This document shows, one piece after another, positions 1-8,456 of a stretch of 49,635 nucleotides of DNA. The stretch lies in NCBI GenBank assembly GCA_000993405.1, contig LBWB01000014.1:1-49635 (forward strand), read 5' to 3'. Every line of letters starts with the position of its first letter. Position 1 is the first letter of the stretch. Under the pieces are notes generated by a model. It did no database searches, had not been told where the DNA came from, and was given only the letters and a program-made list of their open reading frames with translations. Both the position numbers and the translations under genes were made by a program. The DNA comes from Candidatus Woesebacteria bacterium GW2011_GWB1_39_12. Its GTDB lineage: Bacteria > Patescibacteriota > Microgenomatia > UBA8517.

Positions 1-195
1 CCCTTTATTTGTAGCAAAACTCTCACACTCTCGGTATTTAATCAACCAGCTTCCTCCGGACGATATACAGATTTTTCTTAAAGAGTTTCGAGAAAAATAC
101 CCAATCCGGACATAATAACCTGTTGCTCCAATTCCAACAATAACAATTATTAAGATTAGAAAAAGTTGGACAAAGCCTTTTGGATTTTTATTCAC
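1..195 (-). CDS. Prepilin-like, membrane-anchored surface protein (C-terminus outside window)
   Basis: Last gene of a minus-strand operon, cut by the window edge. A GTG start at 195-193 lies 3 nt after the TAA of the upstream gene, and that TAA is in the same frame, so no longer start is possible. The translation begins VNKNPKGFVQLFLILIIVIV: a short basic head ending in KGF, followed by one hydrophobic segment, the same N-terminal layout as its neighbours at 199-1566, 3073-3642 and 4357-5022. A Cys-containing region follows (ICISSGGSWLIKYRECE). I infer a single-pass envelope protein of the same family; no PsbP-like domain is visible in the part present. Confidence 0.75.
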   Translation of the reverse strand, partial: MNKNPKGFVQLFLILIIVIVGIGATGYYVRIGYFSRNSLRKICISSGGSWLIKYRECESFATNKG

Positions 196-198
196 AAG

Positions 199-1566
199 TT
201 ATTGTTGAATCCAAATTTCAACACCTCCAATTGAATGAACTCCTGTGCCAAGAAAAGATCCTAATGTATCCGGGAATTCGTAGCCATTGCCTGGTTCAAT
301 ATCTATTTTATACATGCTTATATCAATTTTTATTGTTGTGTTGGAATTATTGATTATTTTTAATTTTTGACTTGGTAGCGCTTTTGAACATCTTGGAGAG
401 AAGATATTATCAACACCTTTAGTTACTGTAATGATTTCTTCTGGAGTTGATGTACACACTCCTGCTGCTGGAGAATCATAACCCGTAAGTTTAGATTCAG
501 ACTGACTCGCGTCTAAAAAGCGGAAAGTGGAGAGGATTTGAGAATCTGTTTGTTGGTGTGTTCCTGTAAAGGCAATCACAATAAAAAGATTCTTGGTTGG
601 GTGGGCTATTGTTACAATTCTCTTTTTAGAGGAATTATTAACCACAGCGGTTGTTGTAGATAGGCCATTAATTATCGAATTTGTCAAAGAGTATGTAAAA
701 CCGCTATCTGAGATTTCTCTTCCCGCTACAAGTTGTGTTTCTGCATTATCATAGATATCTATATTATATATAGCTCTTACGTTTATACTATAATCAGCGG
801 CGACAAGCTTAGCAATTGTGTCATAAAACTCCTCTTTTTTAGTATCTTTTTCTAACGTCATATCCGACGGATATTGAAAAGTAAAGCCATACTCAGAATT
901 ATTATAAGTAACCCATTGAATATTTTTTTGCACGTCGGGTTGGTTTAAGAAATTAAAAGTGGAGAGGATTTGGTTGAAAAGTATTTTATGAACGCCGTCG
1001 CTTGGGGTTAGGGTACGCAGAGAAACTACCTCGGGCTCTATAAATATGTATGCGCTTGTTTCATTAATTAGTACTTTATGACCATGAATGGTTGTTTCCT
1101 CCATATTATTAAGGTTGTTAATTATTACCTGTCTCCTTTCTTCCGGGTCAAAGGGCACAGGTGATGTGTTAGATAGCTCATCGATGATAGCTTCTCTAAA
1201 CGAAAGATTTTGGTTGTTCGCGAACTCTCTCAGTTCAACATTTCCTGGTTCAGTACTAGTAATTATATTATCTCTTCCCTTGTCTATACCAAATATTATT
1301 AACCATTCTTCCCCTTTGCCTCCATAAGATTGTTTTTGAACCCAGACTTGCGGATACTTAAAAACGAATCCATGCTTTTTATTTCGGTAAGTTTTCCAAT
1401 TTGCAGTCGTTTTTAGTGTTGGAGTGGGTGTTGGAGCAAGTCTTTGTTGAGGAGTTAATCTTATCTGCCCATTTTTATATGCCCAATATCCAATTCCTGT
1501 TATTAATACAAAAGAAAGGATTAGTGAAAGAAGAAATTGTGCATAGCCTTTTGAATTTTTATCCAT
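199..1566 (-). CDS. Membrane-anchored protein with two PsbP-like domains
   Basis: 455 residues. The N-terminus (MDKNSKGYAQF, then a hydrophobic stretch to about residue 30) looks like a signal anchor or prepilin-type leader. A Thr/Pro linker follows, then two PsbP-like repeats: the first opens NWKTYRNKKHGFVFKYP and closes with QILSTFNFL, the second opens WVTYNNSEYGFTFQYP and closes with QILSTFRFLD. The last 85 residues form a separate Cys-containing beta-rich domain (CTSTPEE...SPRCSKALPSQKLKIIN) that resembles a cupredoxin-like fold lacking obvious copper ligands. Function unknown; presumably displayed on the cell surface. It starts 3 nt after the stop of the gene upstream, so it is co-transcribed with it. 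Confidence 0.85.
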   Translation of the reverse strand: MDKNSKGYAQFLLSLILSFVLITGIGYWAYKNGQIRLTPQQRLAPTPTPTLKTTANWKTYRNKKHGFVFKYPQVWVQKQSYGGKGEEWLIIFGIDKGRDNIITSTEPGNVELREFANNQNLSFREAIIDELSNTSPVPFDPEERRQVIINNLNNMEETTIHGHKVLINETSAYIFIEPEVVSLRTLTPSDGVHKILFNQILSTFNFLNQPDVQKNIQWVTYNNSEYGFTFQYPSDMTLEKDTKKEEFYDTIAKLVAADYSINVRAIYNIDIYDNAETQLVAGREISDSGFTYSLTNSIINGLSTTTAVVNNSSKKRIVTIAHPTKNLFIVIAFTGTHQQTDSQILSTFRFLDASQSESKLTGYDSPAAGVCTSTPEEIITVTKGVDNIFSPRCSKALPSQKLKIINNSNTTIKIDISMYKIDIEPGNGYEFPDTLGSFLGTGVHSIGGVEIWIQQ

Positions 1567-1569
1567 TAT

Positions 1570-3072
1570 CTAATATGTGATTCCACGATAATTAGGACAA
1601 TTAGCCTTATACCATTCAATTGCTTCAGGAGATGTGTCTTGTGAACAACCACCATAACGGGTTGGTTTATCTGGCCCAGGCATACAGTCAATCAATCCAT
1701 TTTCAGGGCATTTGTAGATAGATGCAGAAGTGGGGGTTGGTTCTTCTAAAAATTTAAAAGTGGAGAGGATTTGGTCAAGTTCTTTCTGGGTCTCTTCTTG
1801 TTGTGGATAATAATCACTCTCTTTAACGGTGTTCCAATCTCCCGAAACAACAATGGTGGATAATATCTCATAACATATATCATCTTTCATTGTCCTATAA
1901 AGTACTGATTGGTAGCGTGTGCCCAGTGCTGCACCACCGCGGTTTACTGTTCGGAAAATAGTATTATTTATAGTTTTTTCATCTTTCATTTCTGTATTGT
2001 CCCACCATTTTTTGTAGCATTTCCATCTTGGGATCTCCTCGAAATTTACTGTAAGGTATGGAGTGTGATTATAATTTGTTCGCGAAAATGTGGGACCGGA
2101 AAGAGAAACAAGGTTATTAGTAAGGTAAACAGTTCCATCAGCAGGTTTTTCGAGTTTTTTATATGTGGATGGATACTTTATGTTTATGTCGGAAGCGTTG
2201 GGGAGAAATTTAAATGTGGAGAGGATTTGGTCTACACCCTGATTCCCGTCACGGTCCAAGATTTCAATGAATTCTTTCGTTGTTTGTGGAAGGAAGATAT
2301 ACCTTGAATAACTATTAGTCATGAATTCATACCCTGAGTATGCATATCCTTCAATGTTGCCTATTATAATATTGCTTAAATTTTCTGTTACATTAAAACG
2401 GAGATTTTTATTATATCTAACCTGTTCTTCTGCAAATTCTTTCAGGCTTTGATTATCTAATGTTTTGGGAATAAAGATTAAATCAATCTCAATAAATTGT
2501 ACGGGGATGGTGTCAGACTTATCTGGATATTCAAGAAAAACGCTGTTAACTTTTCCCTTACTAATTATTCCACCAGTAGGATATTTGAACTCAAAACCGT
2601 ACTCCTCGTTTCTATATGTTTTCCAGTTTGCCAAGTTACCATCCGGTACCTGGCTTACAGTTTCGCCTATACCTGCAGTTGGAGTAGGACTTCTCGAACC
2701 TGTATTTTGGAAGTTTAGATTGTTGTCGGTTTTAAGTGAAGAAACAATAATTAGAATTAATAAAAGCGTAGGAATAAAAAAGAGCAGTAATATTAATTTT
2801 TTCTTAGGAAATGGTTTTGTTACAAATGTTTTCATTGATAGGAATAAGTTTTTAAAGAAGTTAGACTTGTTTGAAAGTAGAGAAAATATAAGAATTGCAA
2901 TAGGAATCGCCAGAATAACTGCCAATTGGGGAATGAGAAACATTAAACCAAAGCAACCAAATCCCTCACACCCCCAAACTTCCGTAGGAATTCGTAGGAG
3001 AATAAAAAAGGAAATAAAAAGCGACACTGCAAATATTGGGATAAGCAAAAGATATTTAAGGTACTTTTTCAT
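1570..3072 (-). CDS. Multi-TM PsbP-like domain protein with Cys-rich tail
   Basis: 500 residues. Three hydrophobic segments lie near residues 5-27, 43-66 and 92-112. A PsbP-like domain follows (opening NWKTYRNEEYGFEFKYP, closing DQILSTFKFLP), then a second more divergent one that also closes DQILSTFKFLE. The C-terminal ~45 residues hold four cysteines in the pattern KCPENGLIDCMPGPD...CSQDTSPEAIEWYKANCPNY, probably a small disulfide-stabilised module outside the membrane. The ATG directly follows the TAA of the upstream gene, so translation is probably coupled. Function not recognised. Confidence 0.85.
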   Translation of the reverse strand: MKKYLKYLLLIPIFAVSLFISFFILLRIPTEVWGCEGFGCFGLMFLIPQLAVILAIPIAILIFSLLSNKSNFFKNLFLSMKTFVTKPFPKKKLILLLFFIPTLLLILIIVSSLKTDNNLNFQNTGSRSPTPTAGIGETVSQVPDGNLANWKTYRNEEYGFEFKYPTGGIISKGKVNSVFLEYPDKSDTIPVQFIEIDLIFIPKTLDNQSLKEFAEEQVRYNKNLRFNVTENLSNIIIGNIEGYAYSGYEFMTNSYSRYIFLPQTTKEFIEILDRDGNQGVDQILSTFKFLPNASDINIKYPSTYKKLEKPADGTVYLTNNLVSLSGPTFSRTNYNHTPYLTVNFEEIPRWKCYKKWWDNTEMKDEKTINNTIFRTVNRGGAALGTRYQSVLYRTMKDDICYEILSTIVVSGDWNTVKESDYYPQQEETQKELDQILSTFKFLEEPTPTSASIYKCPENGLIDCMPGPDKPTRYGGCSQDTSPEAIEWYKANCPNYRGITY

Positions 3073-3642
3073 TTATCGATTATTTTTGTCTGTTGACGAC
3101 GATTCTAAAAATTTAAAAGTGGAGAGGATTTGGTCGAAATATGGTTCATATTTTTTATCTGTATACATGCTAAAACCGAACGTAAATGTATTGTCACCAT
3201 TTTTCACTTTTGCAATATAGCGGAAGACAGAAGTTCCGCTTTTATACTTCTTAATTTCTATCTCTTGACCACTTACTGTAATGTTTCTTACGGTTTTAAA
3301 ATCAGCTATTACAGAATTGATAGTTGATTTGCTATTGGTAACTGTAATTGATACGGATTGGTCATTATCAGAAACGCCCAGTGGATTGAAGTAGACGTAG
3401 TCTTGGTTAAGTTCTTTGTAAATCCAGTTCTCAGGGTATTTAACAAGATAACTATGTTTCGTATTTATATATTCTATCCAATTTGCAGTTTCATCTGTGG
3501 CTGGAGTAGGAGAAAGATTCCCTTGAGGAATCAATTTTATCTGCCCGTTTTTGTAGGCATAATATCCGATCCCCGCTAAAACAATCAAAGCTAAAATTAA
3601 TGGAACGAGAAGATGCACAAATCCTCGGGCGTTTTGTTTCAT
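3073..3642 (-). CDS. Single-pass PsbP-like domain protein
   Basis: First gene of the 3642-to-1 minus-strand operon. N-terminal anchor MKQNARGFVHL plus a hydrophobic segment, then one PsbP-like domain (opens NWIEYINTKHSYLVKYP, closes DQILSTFKFLE). I chose the ATG at 3642 over a TTG one codon earlier because a TACAAT hexamer (3655-3650) sits exactly 7 nt upstream, matching the leaderless spacing seen throughout the window. About 189 residues. Function unknown. Confidence 0.85.
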   Translation of the reverse strand: MKQNARGFVHLLVPLILALIVLAGIGYYAYKNGQIKLIPQGNLSPTPATDETANWIEYINTKHSYLVKYPENWIYKELNQDYVYFNPLGVSDNDQSVSITVTNSKSTINSVIADFKTVRNITVSGQEIEIKKYKSGTSVFRYIAKVKNGDNTFTFGFSMYTDKKYEPYFDQILSTFKFLESSSTDKNNR

Positions 3643-3674
3643 CAAATTTATTGTATCACTTGCTTGACACGATC

Positions 3675-3701
3675 AACAATCTGTAATAACATTGTTATAA
3701 C
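3675..3701 (+). promoter_or_regulatory. Probable promoter/operator of the AbrB-Doc module
   Basis: An inverted repeat AACAAT (3675-3680) / ATTGTT (3691-3696) overlaps TATAAC (3696-3701), with TTGACA nearby at 3664-3669. Antitoxins of this type usually repress their own promoter, so this is a plausible autoregulatory operator. It lies between the divergent starts at 3642 and 3740. Inferred from position and symmetry only. Confidence 0.4.
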
Positions 3702-3739
3702 CCATGCACCAAAACAGAGTTTGGTACGGGGCTAAAAGT

Positions 3740-3991
3740 ATGCAAATACAGACTGTCTTTAAAGCAGGAAATAGTAATGTTGTTGCAATCCCGAAGGATC
3801 TCTCTAAGGAGTTGGGATTCAAATCCGGACAAAAAGTAGTTGTGGAAAAAACCGATTCTGAAGACCTTTTAGTTAGAAAAGTATCAAAAACTAAGAGTGT
3901 AAAACTTTCTCCCGATTTGGAGTTTAAAAGGTGGTGGAAGGAGTTCTTGAAAGAGAACGCAGAAATCCTAGATGAGCTTGCAATACGTTGA
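3740..3991 (+). CDS. AbrB/MazE-like antitoxin
   Basis: About 83 residues from the internal ATG at 3740. The upstream ATG at 3704 would overlap the likely promoter and add a non-conserved head. The N-terminus MQIQTVFKAGNSNVVAIPKD is a swapped-hairpin AbrB/SpoVT DNA-binding domain (the GNS...IPK core), and the C-terminus (LEFKRWWKEFLKENAEILDE) would wrap and neutralise a toxin. It overlaps the Doc-like gene by 20 nt, the usual antitoxin-first order. It should repress the operon and inhibit the downstream toxin. Confidence 0.85.
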   Translation: MQIQTVFKAGNSNVVAIPKDLSKELGFKSGQKVVVEKTDSEDLLVRKVSKTKSVKLSPDLEFKRWWKEFLKENAEILDELAIR

Positions 3992-4373
3992 CATTGGCCA
4001 AGTCTATCTGATTCATCAGTTAATTATTAAGCGTGCCGGCGCTAAAGCTGGGATTCGTGATTTTACTCTTCTTCACTCTGCGGTTGAACGACCTAAAGCA
4101 ACTTTTCAAGGTAAGGATTTATATCCCGATATTTTTAGTAAAGCTGCGGCATTACTTCAATCTCTTTGTCTAAACCACCCCTTTACTGATGGGAATAAAC
4201 GTACTGCCTGGACTGCAACTCATAAGTTTTTATGGGATAATGGTTATCACTTGAGATCTAAGAAAGAAGAAGCTACTAAATTTGTGATTTGGGTAGATAA
4301 CTCAAAACCTGAACTTCCCAAAATTTCCTCTTGGCTCAAAAAACATTCAGAAAAAATCAATCAAGGAATTTGA
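3972..4373 (+). CDS. doc: Doc/Fic-type toxin (death on curing)
   Basis: 133 residues, close to phage P1 Doc. The Fic-fold active-site motif is intact: HPFTDGNKRTAW near residue 69. Characterised Doc proteins are kinases that phosphorylate EF-Tu and stall translation; this activity is assumed by homology. The start overlaps the antitoxin by 20 nt. The 3' end overlaps the convergent PsbP-like gene (4357-5022) by 17 nt, so the toxin's last codons are antisense to the other gene's FLD-stop. The module sits between two PsbP-like operons and is the only plus-strand block there. Confidence 0.88.
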   Translation: MSLQYVDIGQVYLIHQLIIKRAGAKAGIRDFTLLHSAVERPKATFQGKDLYPDIFSKAAALLQSLCLNHPFTDGNKRTAWTATHKFLWDNGYHLRSKKEEATKFVIWVDNSKPELPKISSWLKKHSEKINQGI

Positions 4374-5022
4374 AAGTGGAGAGGATTTGGTCTATTTCTT
4401 TTCCATATCCTCCTCTGTTCTCATCGGAGTAGTTAGTGATCAATACAAAAAGAAATTTTGCTTCATCTAATGGGAGAAAAATGCACTCTTGTTGCACGAG
4501 GAAAGGGCAGGGATAGGAAAATCCATTTACACCCCCAAGAGTAATAGATTTTATGTCGTTGTAATTTGGAGTTTCCCCCTCGTTTATTTTAGTTGAAGAG
4601 TACTCTTCTTTTACCTGGTCTTGAAGTGATTTTTGTTCTAATTTTCGTATTTTTAAACCTATACTTGTGGGTATTGTTGGTAAATCTGGATCACCACTGT
4701 CTGGTGAAGGAAAGATAAGCCCAAAGTTGTTGACATCACCCGTTAGAGTGTAAGTAGCCGGTACAACAATCTCAAAGTTACCTATTGGGTTTGTTATTTT
4801 TATATCTCCAGTTGGAAGCTCTAAGGTTTGAAGATCATTAATTGTTAGTGTTGGTAGTTGTGTAGGTGGAAGGTTTGAGATCTCGATAGTCTTTTCTGTT
4901 GGTTGGTTTATCTTTATCTGCCCGTTTTTGTATGCATAATACCCAATTCCCACAACTGTAATTAAGACAAGAACCAATATTAGAAAAAGATGGGCAAAAC
5001 CTTTTTGATTTCTGTTCATCAA
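4357..5022 (-). CDS. Single-pass PsbP-like protein
   Basis: 221 residues: head MMNRNQKGFAHLF, one hydrophobic segment (LILVLVLITVVGIGYYAY), a Thr/Pro-rich linker, then one PsbP-like domain closing DQILSTFKFLD. The start codon overlaps the stop of the upstream gene as ATGA (5022-5019), indicating translational coupling. It ends inside the convergent toxin gene. Two cysteines lie close together (PCPFLVQQEC). Function unknown. Confidence 0.85.
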   Translation of the reverse strand: MMNRNQKGFAHLFLILVLVLITVVGIGYYAYKNGQIKINQPTEKTIEISNLPPTQLPTLTINDLQTLELPTGDIKITNPIGNFEIVVPATYTLTGDVNNFGLIFPSPDSGDPDLPTIPTSIGLKIRKLEQKSLQDQVKEEYSSTKINEGETPNYNDIKSITLGGVNGFSYPCPFLVQQECIFLPLDEAKFLFVLITNYSDENRGGYGKEIDQILSTFKFLD

Positions 5023-5972
5023 TTATTCCAAGGTCTATCTGGGTGTTTTTCTAAAATATATTCGTAGCGATCGACTCTTTTCCCTGTCAGTTCGTTAAAT
5101 AATGGTGTGCCACCCGCATATATTGAGTCTTTGGGGTCGCCATATTCATTTAGGTCTTTTTCTTTTATCCAATTATCGATAAGTACCTTTTCTTGTTCCG
5201 TAGCAGGAGTACCTAGAAACTTGAAAGTGGAGAGGATTTGGTTGAAAATTTCAATTTCACTAAGGTTTTCTGATGTAGTTTGAAATTTATATATGAAGCC
5301 GTCCTTTTCAAACATCGCGTTTGAAATGATCTGGGTTTCCGACATTAGAGTTAGTTGGTAAGCTTCGTAACCTGCAATAGAGATTTTATTATATTCGCCT
5401 GACAAACCATCAAATTCTCCCTCGAGAGGTTTGTTGTTTTGAAGCCTATTTTCAACATCGTTTCTGTATGTTAAATATAATTCTTTACTAATTTTATTGT
5501 CAGAGATATCTATTATAATGCTAGTTTCCTTCCCATTTTGGATTTTTTTAAATTCTATTATCTCTTCTTCACCTTTCACTTGTTCGTAGTTATTTATTAT
5601 GAAATCACCGGGGTATTTAGCGGAATAATTGAACTTACTATTGGTATATATTTGCCAGTTGGCCGTTACGTTAGGGGTGGGAGTGGGTTGTTGGGTAATA
5701 GTGGAGGAAGTTTGAGATTGGGCTGGGTCTCTCAGTTTCTGGGTTTTGAAAAGGATAAGTGAAACTGCGATTACTAAAGACATGAACAGCAGTAAAAGAC
5801 CGAGAAGTAAAACTTTTTTATTGAATTTTTGGGGAGGAGGGGTGGGTGGTACAGGAGGTACAGGGGGAGTGGGAAGCGTAGGAGGTTGAGGGGACTGAGT
5901 TAGTGAAGATGGCTGATTAACGGTTTGTCCTTGAGGTTGGAAATTAGAGTCTGGTTGGTTTTCAGGAGGCAT
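5019..5972 (-). CDS. Proline-rich, TM-anchored PsbP-like protein
   Basis: 317 residues. A Gln/Pro-rich cytoplasmic head (about 48 residues, with PPVPPVPPTPPP) precedes one TM segment (VLLLGLLLLFMSLVIAVSL), so it is built differently from the KGF-leader siblings. The PsbP-like domain opens NWQIYTNSKFNYSAKYP and closes QILSTFKFLG. The C-terminus carries a conserved-looking tail (YGDPKDSIYAGGTPLFNE...RYEYILEKHPDRPWNN). A TATAAT box (5985-5980) lies 7 nt before the ATG, so the transcript is probably leaderless. Function unknown. Confidence 0.85.
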   Translation of the reverse strand: MPPENQPDSNFQPQGQTVNQPSSLTQSPQPPTLPTPPVPPVPPTPPPQKFNKKVLLLGLLLLFMSLVIAVSLILFKTQKLRDPAQSQTSSTITQQPTPTPNVTANWQIYTNSKFNYSAKYPGDFIINNYEQVKGEEEIIEFKKIQNGKETSIIIDISDNKISKELYLTYRNDVENRLQNNKPLEGEFDGLSGEYNKISIAGYEAYQLTLMSETQIISNAMFEKDGFIYKFQTTSENLSEIEIFNQILSTFKFLGTPATEQEKVLIDNWIKEKDLNEYGDPKDSIYAGGTPLFNELTGKRVDRYEYILEKHPDRPWNN

Positions 5973-6108
5973 TAATAAGATTATATATTATTCAGAAGCT
6001 TTTCTGATAACGGGGTAGCTTATTTTGGCAGAAGCACTTGCGATTGGACCCCACATAATCTTACTTCTCGCCTTTACAATTCTATTCGAATACGGCTCGA
6101 AGAGCGAT

Positions 6109-8397
6109 TTAGCGGGGCGCAGCAATCAAGGGATAATTTATCTTCGCTGACGCTGAAGCAATAGGGCAGTCTAGGCAGACCAGGGTTCCAAGCGGGTCGA
6201 GCAAAAACGGTCGGTTCTGGGTTTCGATAAGTTCAGGTGGAAGTTCAGGGTAGGCGAGCGCACCATTTGTTTTATCTATCTGCACGTCTTTAGTGCCGGT
6301 TTCAATACCTGCCCCGACTTTGTCTTTCAGAAAATACTCAAATCTGGTCGGACATCCCGGAGAATCAGGGTTGTCGGGAAGATTACCCGTAGTTGCACAA
6401 ACATTTGCGCCAACCACACCTTGTGGTTGCTTCGGCCAGGCGTGACCATCATCCTCGGGATTGTAAAATCCTTCTTCTGCTTTATCTAAAACCTTCCTCA
6501 TAATTGAGTTCCAAATTGGGGATGCGCCGGAAACCCCTGAAACAGCCCCACTCATTTCGGAGTTATCGTTATTTCCGACCCAGGAAAGGGTCAGAGCATA
6601 TTCTGTGTAGCCAATCGTCCAGTTATCACGTCTGTCATTTGTGGTACCGGTTTTTACGGAGACTTCGGGATGGCCTCTTACATTGAGAAATGAACTTTCT
6701 CCAAAGGCGGCACTTCTGGCATTATTGTCGTGAAGTATATGAGAAATAAGAAAAGTCACATCAGAAGTTAAGATCCTATCTCCGGTAAGTTCAATTTCTT
6801 TTGTATTAACTTCTTCCAAAACCTTTCCTTTCCAGTCAGTTACTTTCAAAATTGAAATAAGAGGTTGTTTTATGCCTTGGTTGGCGAAAACTCCAAAAGC
6901 AGTGGCCATATCATATGGCACGACTTCTCCTCCTCCCAGAGTCAGAGAAAGCCCGTAATTTTTGGGGTCGGTAAATGTTGTTATTCCCATCTTAGTTGCA
7001 AAATCAATAAAGTTTTCAAGCCCGTTTAAAGCTAAAACTCTGACAGCCGGAATATTATAAGAGTTTCCCAGGGCAAACCGAGCCTGTTGTGCGCCATGAA
7101 ATGTACCGTCGTAGTTAACGGGGCAATATGCTTTTTGGCCTGTTACCGAGAAACAGCTGGGTACGTCGGCAAGCGGCGTTGAAAGACTGATTTTCTTGTC
7201 TTTAATGGCCAGCGCATAATTAAGGGGTTTTATGGACGAACCCGGCTGTCTTTTGGCAAAAACGATATTTACTTTTCCGTCTTCATCCTCTGCAAAATAG
7301 TCTTTTGAGCCTACCATTGCTAAGATTTCGCCCGTTGCGGGTCTTGTTACAAGTGCCGCTCCGTTTCCAACATTTTGTTTTTTGAGTTTGGCAACTTCTG
7401 TTGCTACAGCGACCTCTGCAAATTCCTGAAGCTCAAGATCAAGCGTGGTTGTTACTCTTAACCCTCCTTTTTCGGTAGTTGCCTCCCCGTACTTTTCGGC
7501 CAGCAAATTTTTTACCCAGAGCGCAAAATGCGGCGCCCGTAACTTTTCCGGTTCGGCATATTTAAGCTCTTCTTCTTTGGCCTTATCGGCGTCTTCTTGG
7601 ATAATATAACCTTCCTCGACCATTTGCATAAGAACAACTTCCTGTCTTCCTTTTGAAAGTTCGGGATGGGCGCCATATGGAGAGTAGTAAGAAGGCGCAG
7701 CAGGAAGTCCTGCCAGAAGAGTTGCTTCAGCCAGTGTTAAATCTTTTGCATTTTTGCCGAAATAAGTTTCAGACGCCGCCCCTATTCCGTAAGAAGTACC
7801 ACCGTATGGGATTTGGTTGAGGTACATTTCCAGTATTTGGTCTTTAGAATAAATTGTTTCGACGACCAAGGTGAGCGCGAACTCCCTAATTTTTCTTTTC
7901 AAAGTTCGCTCGGGAGTAAGTAGTGCATTTTTGATAAGTTGCTGAGTCAGGGTTGATCCTCCTTGGAGTTTTTGTTTGACTAATGTTTTGTATACTGCTC
8001 GCATGACTCCAGTGAATGAAACTCCATAGTGTTTATAAAAGTCCTTATCCTCAATAGCGACTGTCGATTCCCAGATATAATCAGGAAGTTCGTCTAGCTT
8101 AACAGGCGTAGATTTTCTCTCCGCATAGATTTCGTAGATGAGCTTTCCATTCCTGTCGAATAGTTTTGTGGAGACCGGAACTTCCTCCTTACTTAGTTTT
8201 GTCGGAAGCGGTATTCCCCAAAAAAGCCACGAGAATATTGCGGATAAAATTCCTAAGAAGAGTACTTTTTTCCAGAGTCTTACATTTTTGAAGAGACTTC
8301 TTATCTTTGATTTCTTTTCTGATCTTGGCTGATGTTTTTTGTTTCTTGACTCTTTAGTTTTTAAGTTCTTTAGTTTTTTAGTTTTTGTTTTCGCCAT
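6109..8397 (-). CDS. Class A penicillin-binding protein (bifunctional transglycosylase/transpeptidase)
   Basis: 762 residues; polymerises and cross-links peptidoglycan on the outer face of the membrane. A Lys-rich cytoplasmic head and one TM segment (about 43-65) precede the GT51 domain, with EDKDFYKHYG (catalytic Glu near 118), QGGSTLTQQLIKN and the RKIRE and NQIPYGG motifs. The transpeptidase domain has SxxK in PGSSIKP (near 387), SYN (near 447) and KTGTT (near 581), all intact. The C-terminal tail contains CLDC. A TATAAT box (8410-8405) lies 7 nt before the ATG. Only a 136-nt spacer with a weak hairpin (5993-6006) follows it. PBP1a/PBP1b-like, but I cannot assign a specific symbol. Confidence 0.93.
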   Translation of the reverse strand: MAKTKTKKLKNLKTKESRNKKHQPRSEKKSKIRSLFKNVRLWKKVLFLGILSAIFSWLFWGIPLPTKLSKEEVPVSTKLFDRNGKLIYEIYAERKSTPVKLDELPDYIWESTVAIEDKDFYKHYGVSFTGVMRAVYKTLVKQKLQGGSTLTQQLIKNALLTPERTLKRKIREFALTLVVETIYSKDQILEMYLNQIPYGGTSYGIGAASETYFGKNAKDLTLAEATLLAGLPAAPSYYSPYGAHPELSKGRQEVVLMQMVEEGYIIQEDADKAKEEELKYAEPEKLRAPHFALWVKNLLAEKYGEATTEKGGLRVTTTLDLELQEFAEVAVATEVAKLKKQNVGNGAALVTRPATGEILAMVGSKDYFAEDEDGKVNIVFAKRQPGSSIKPLNYALAIKDKKISLSTPLADVPSCFSVTGQKAYCPVNYDGTFHGAQQARFALGNSYNIPAVRVLALNGLENFIDFATKMGITTFTDPKNYGLSLTLGGGEVVPYDMATAFGVFANQGIKQPLISILKVTDWKGKVLEEVNTKEIELTGDRILTSDVTFLISHILHDNNARSAAFGESSFLNVRGHPEVSVKTGTTNDRRDNWTIGYTEYALTLSWVGNNDNSEMSGAVSGVSGASPIWNSIMRKVLDKAEEGFYNPEDDGHAWPKQPQGVVGANVCATTGNLPDNPDSPGCPTRFEYFLKDKVGAGIETGTKDVQIDKTNGALAYPELPPELIETQNRPFLLDPLGTLVCLDCPIASASAKINYPLIAAPR

Positions 8398-8456
8398 GTT
8401 CTCAATTATACCTTTAAAGATTCAAAAGTACGACTAAATTTGATACTATGAGAATT

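Noticed and set aside
2465-3220. 251-residue plus-strand ORF
   Set aside because: Antisense shadow of the PsbP-like genes; its start and end ignore the operon boundaries.
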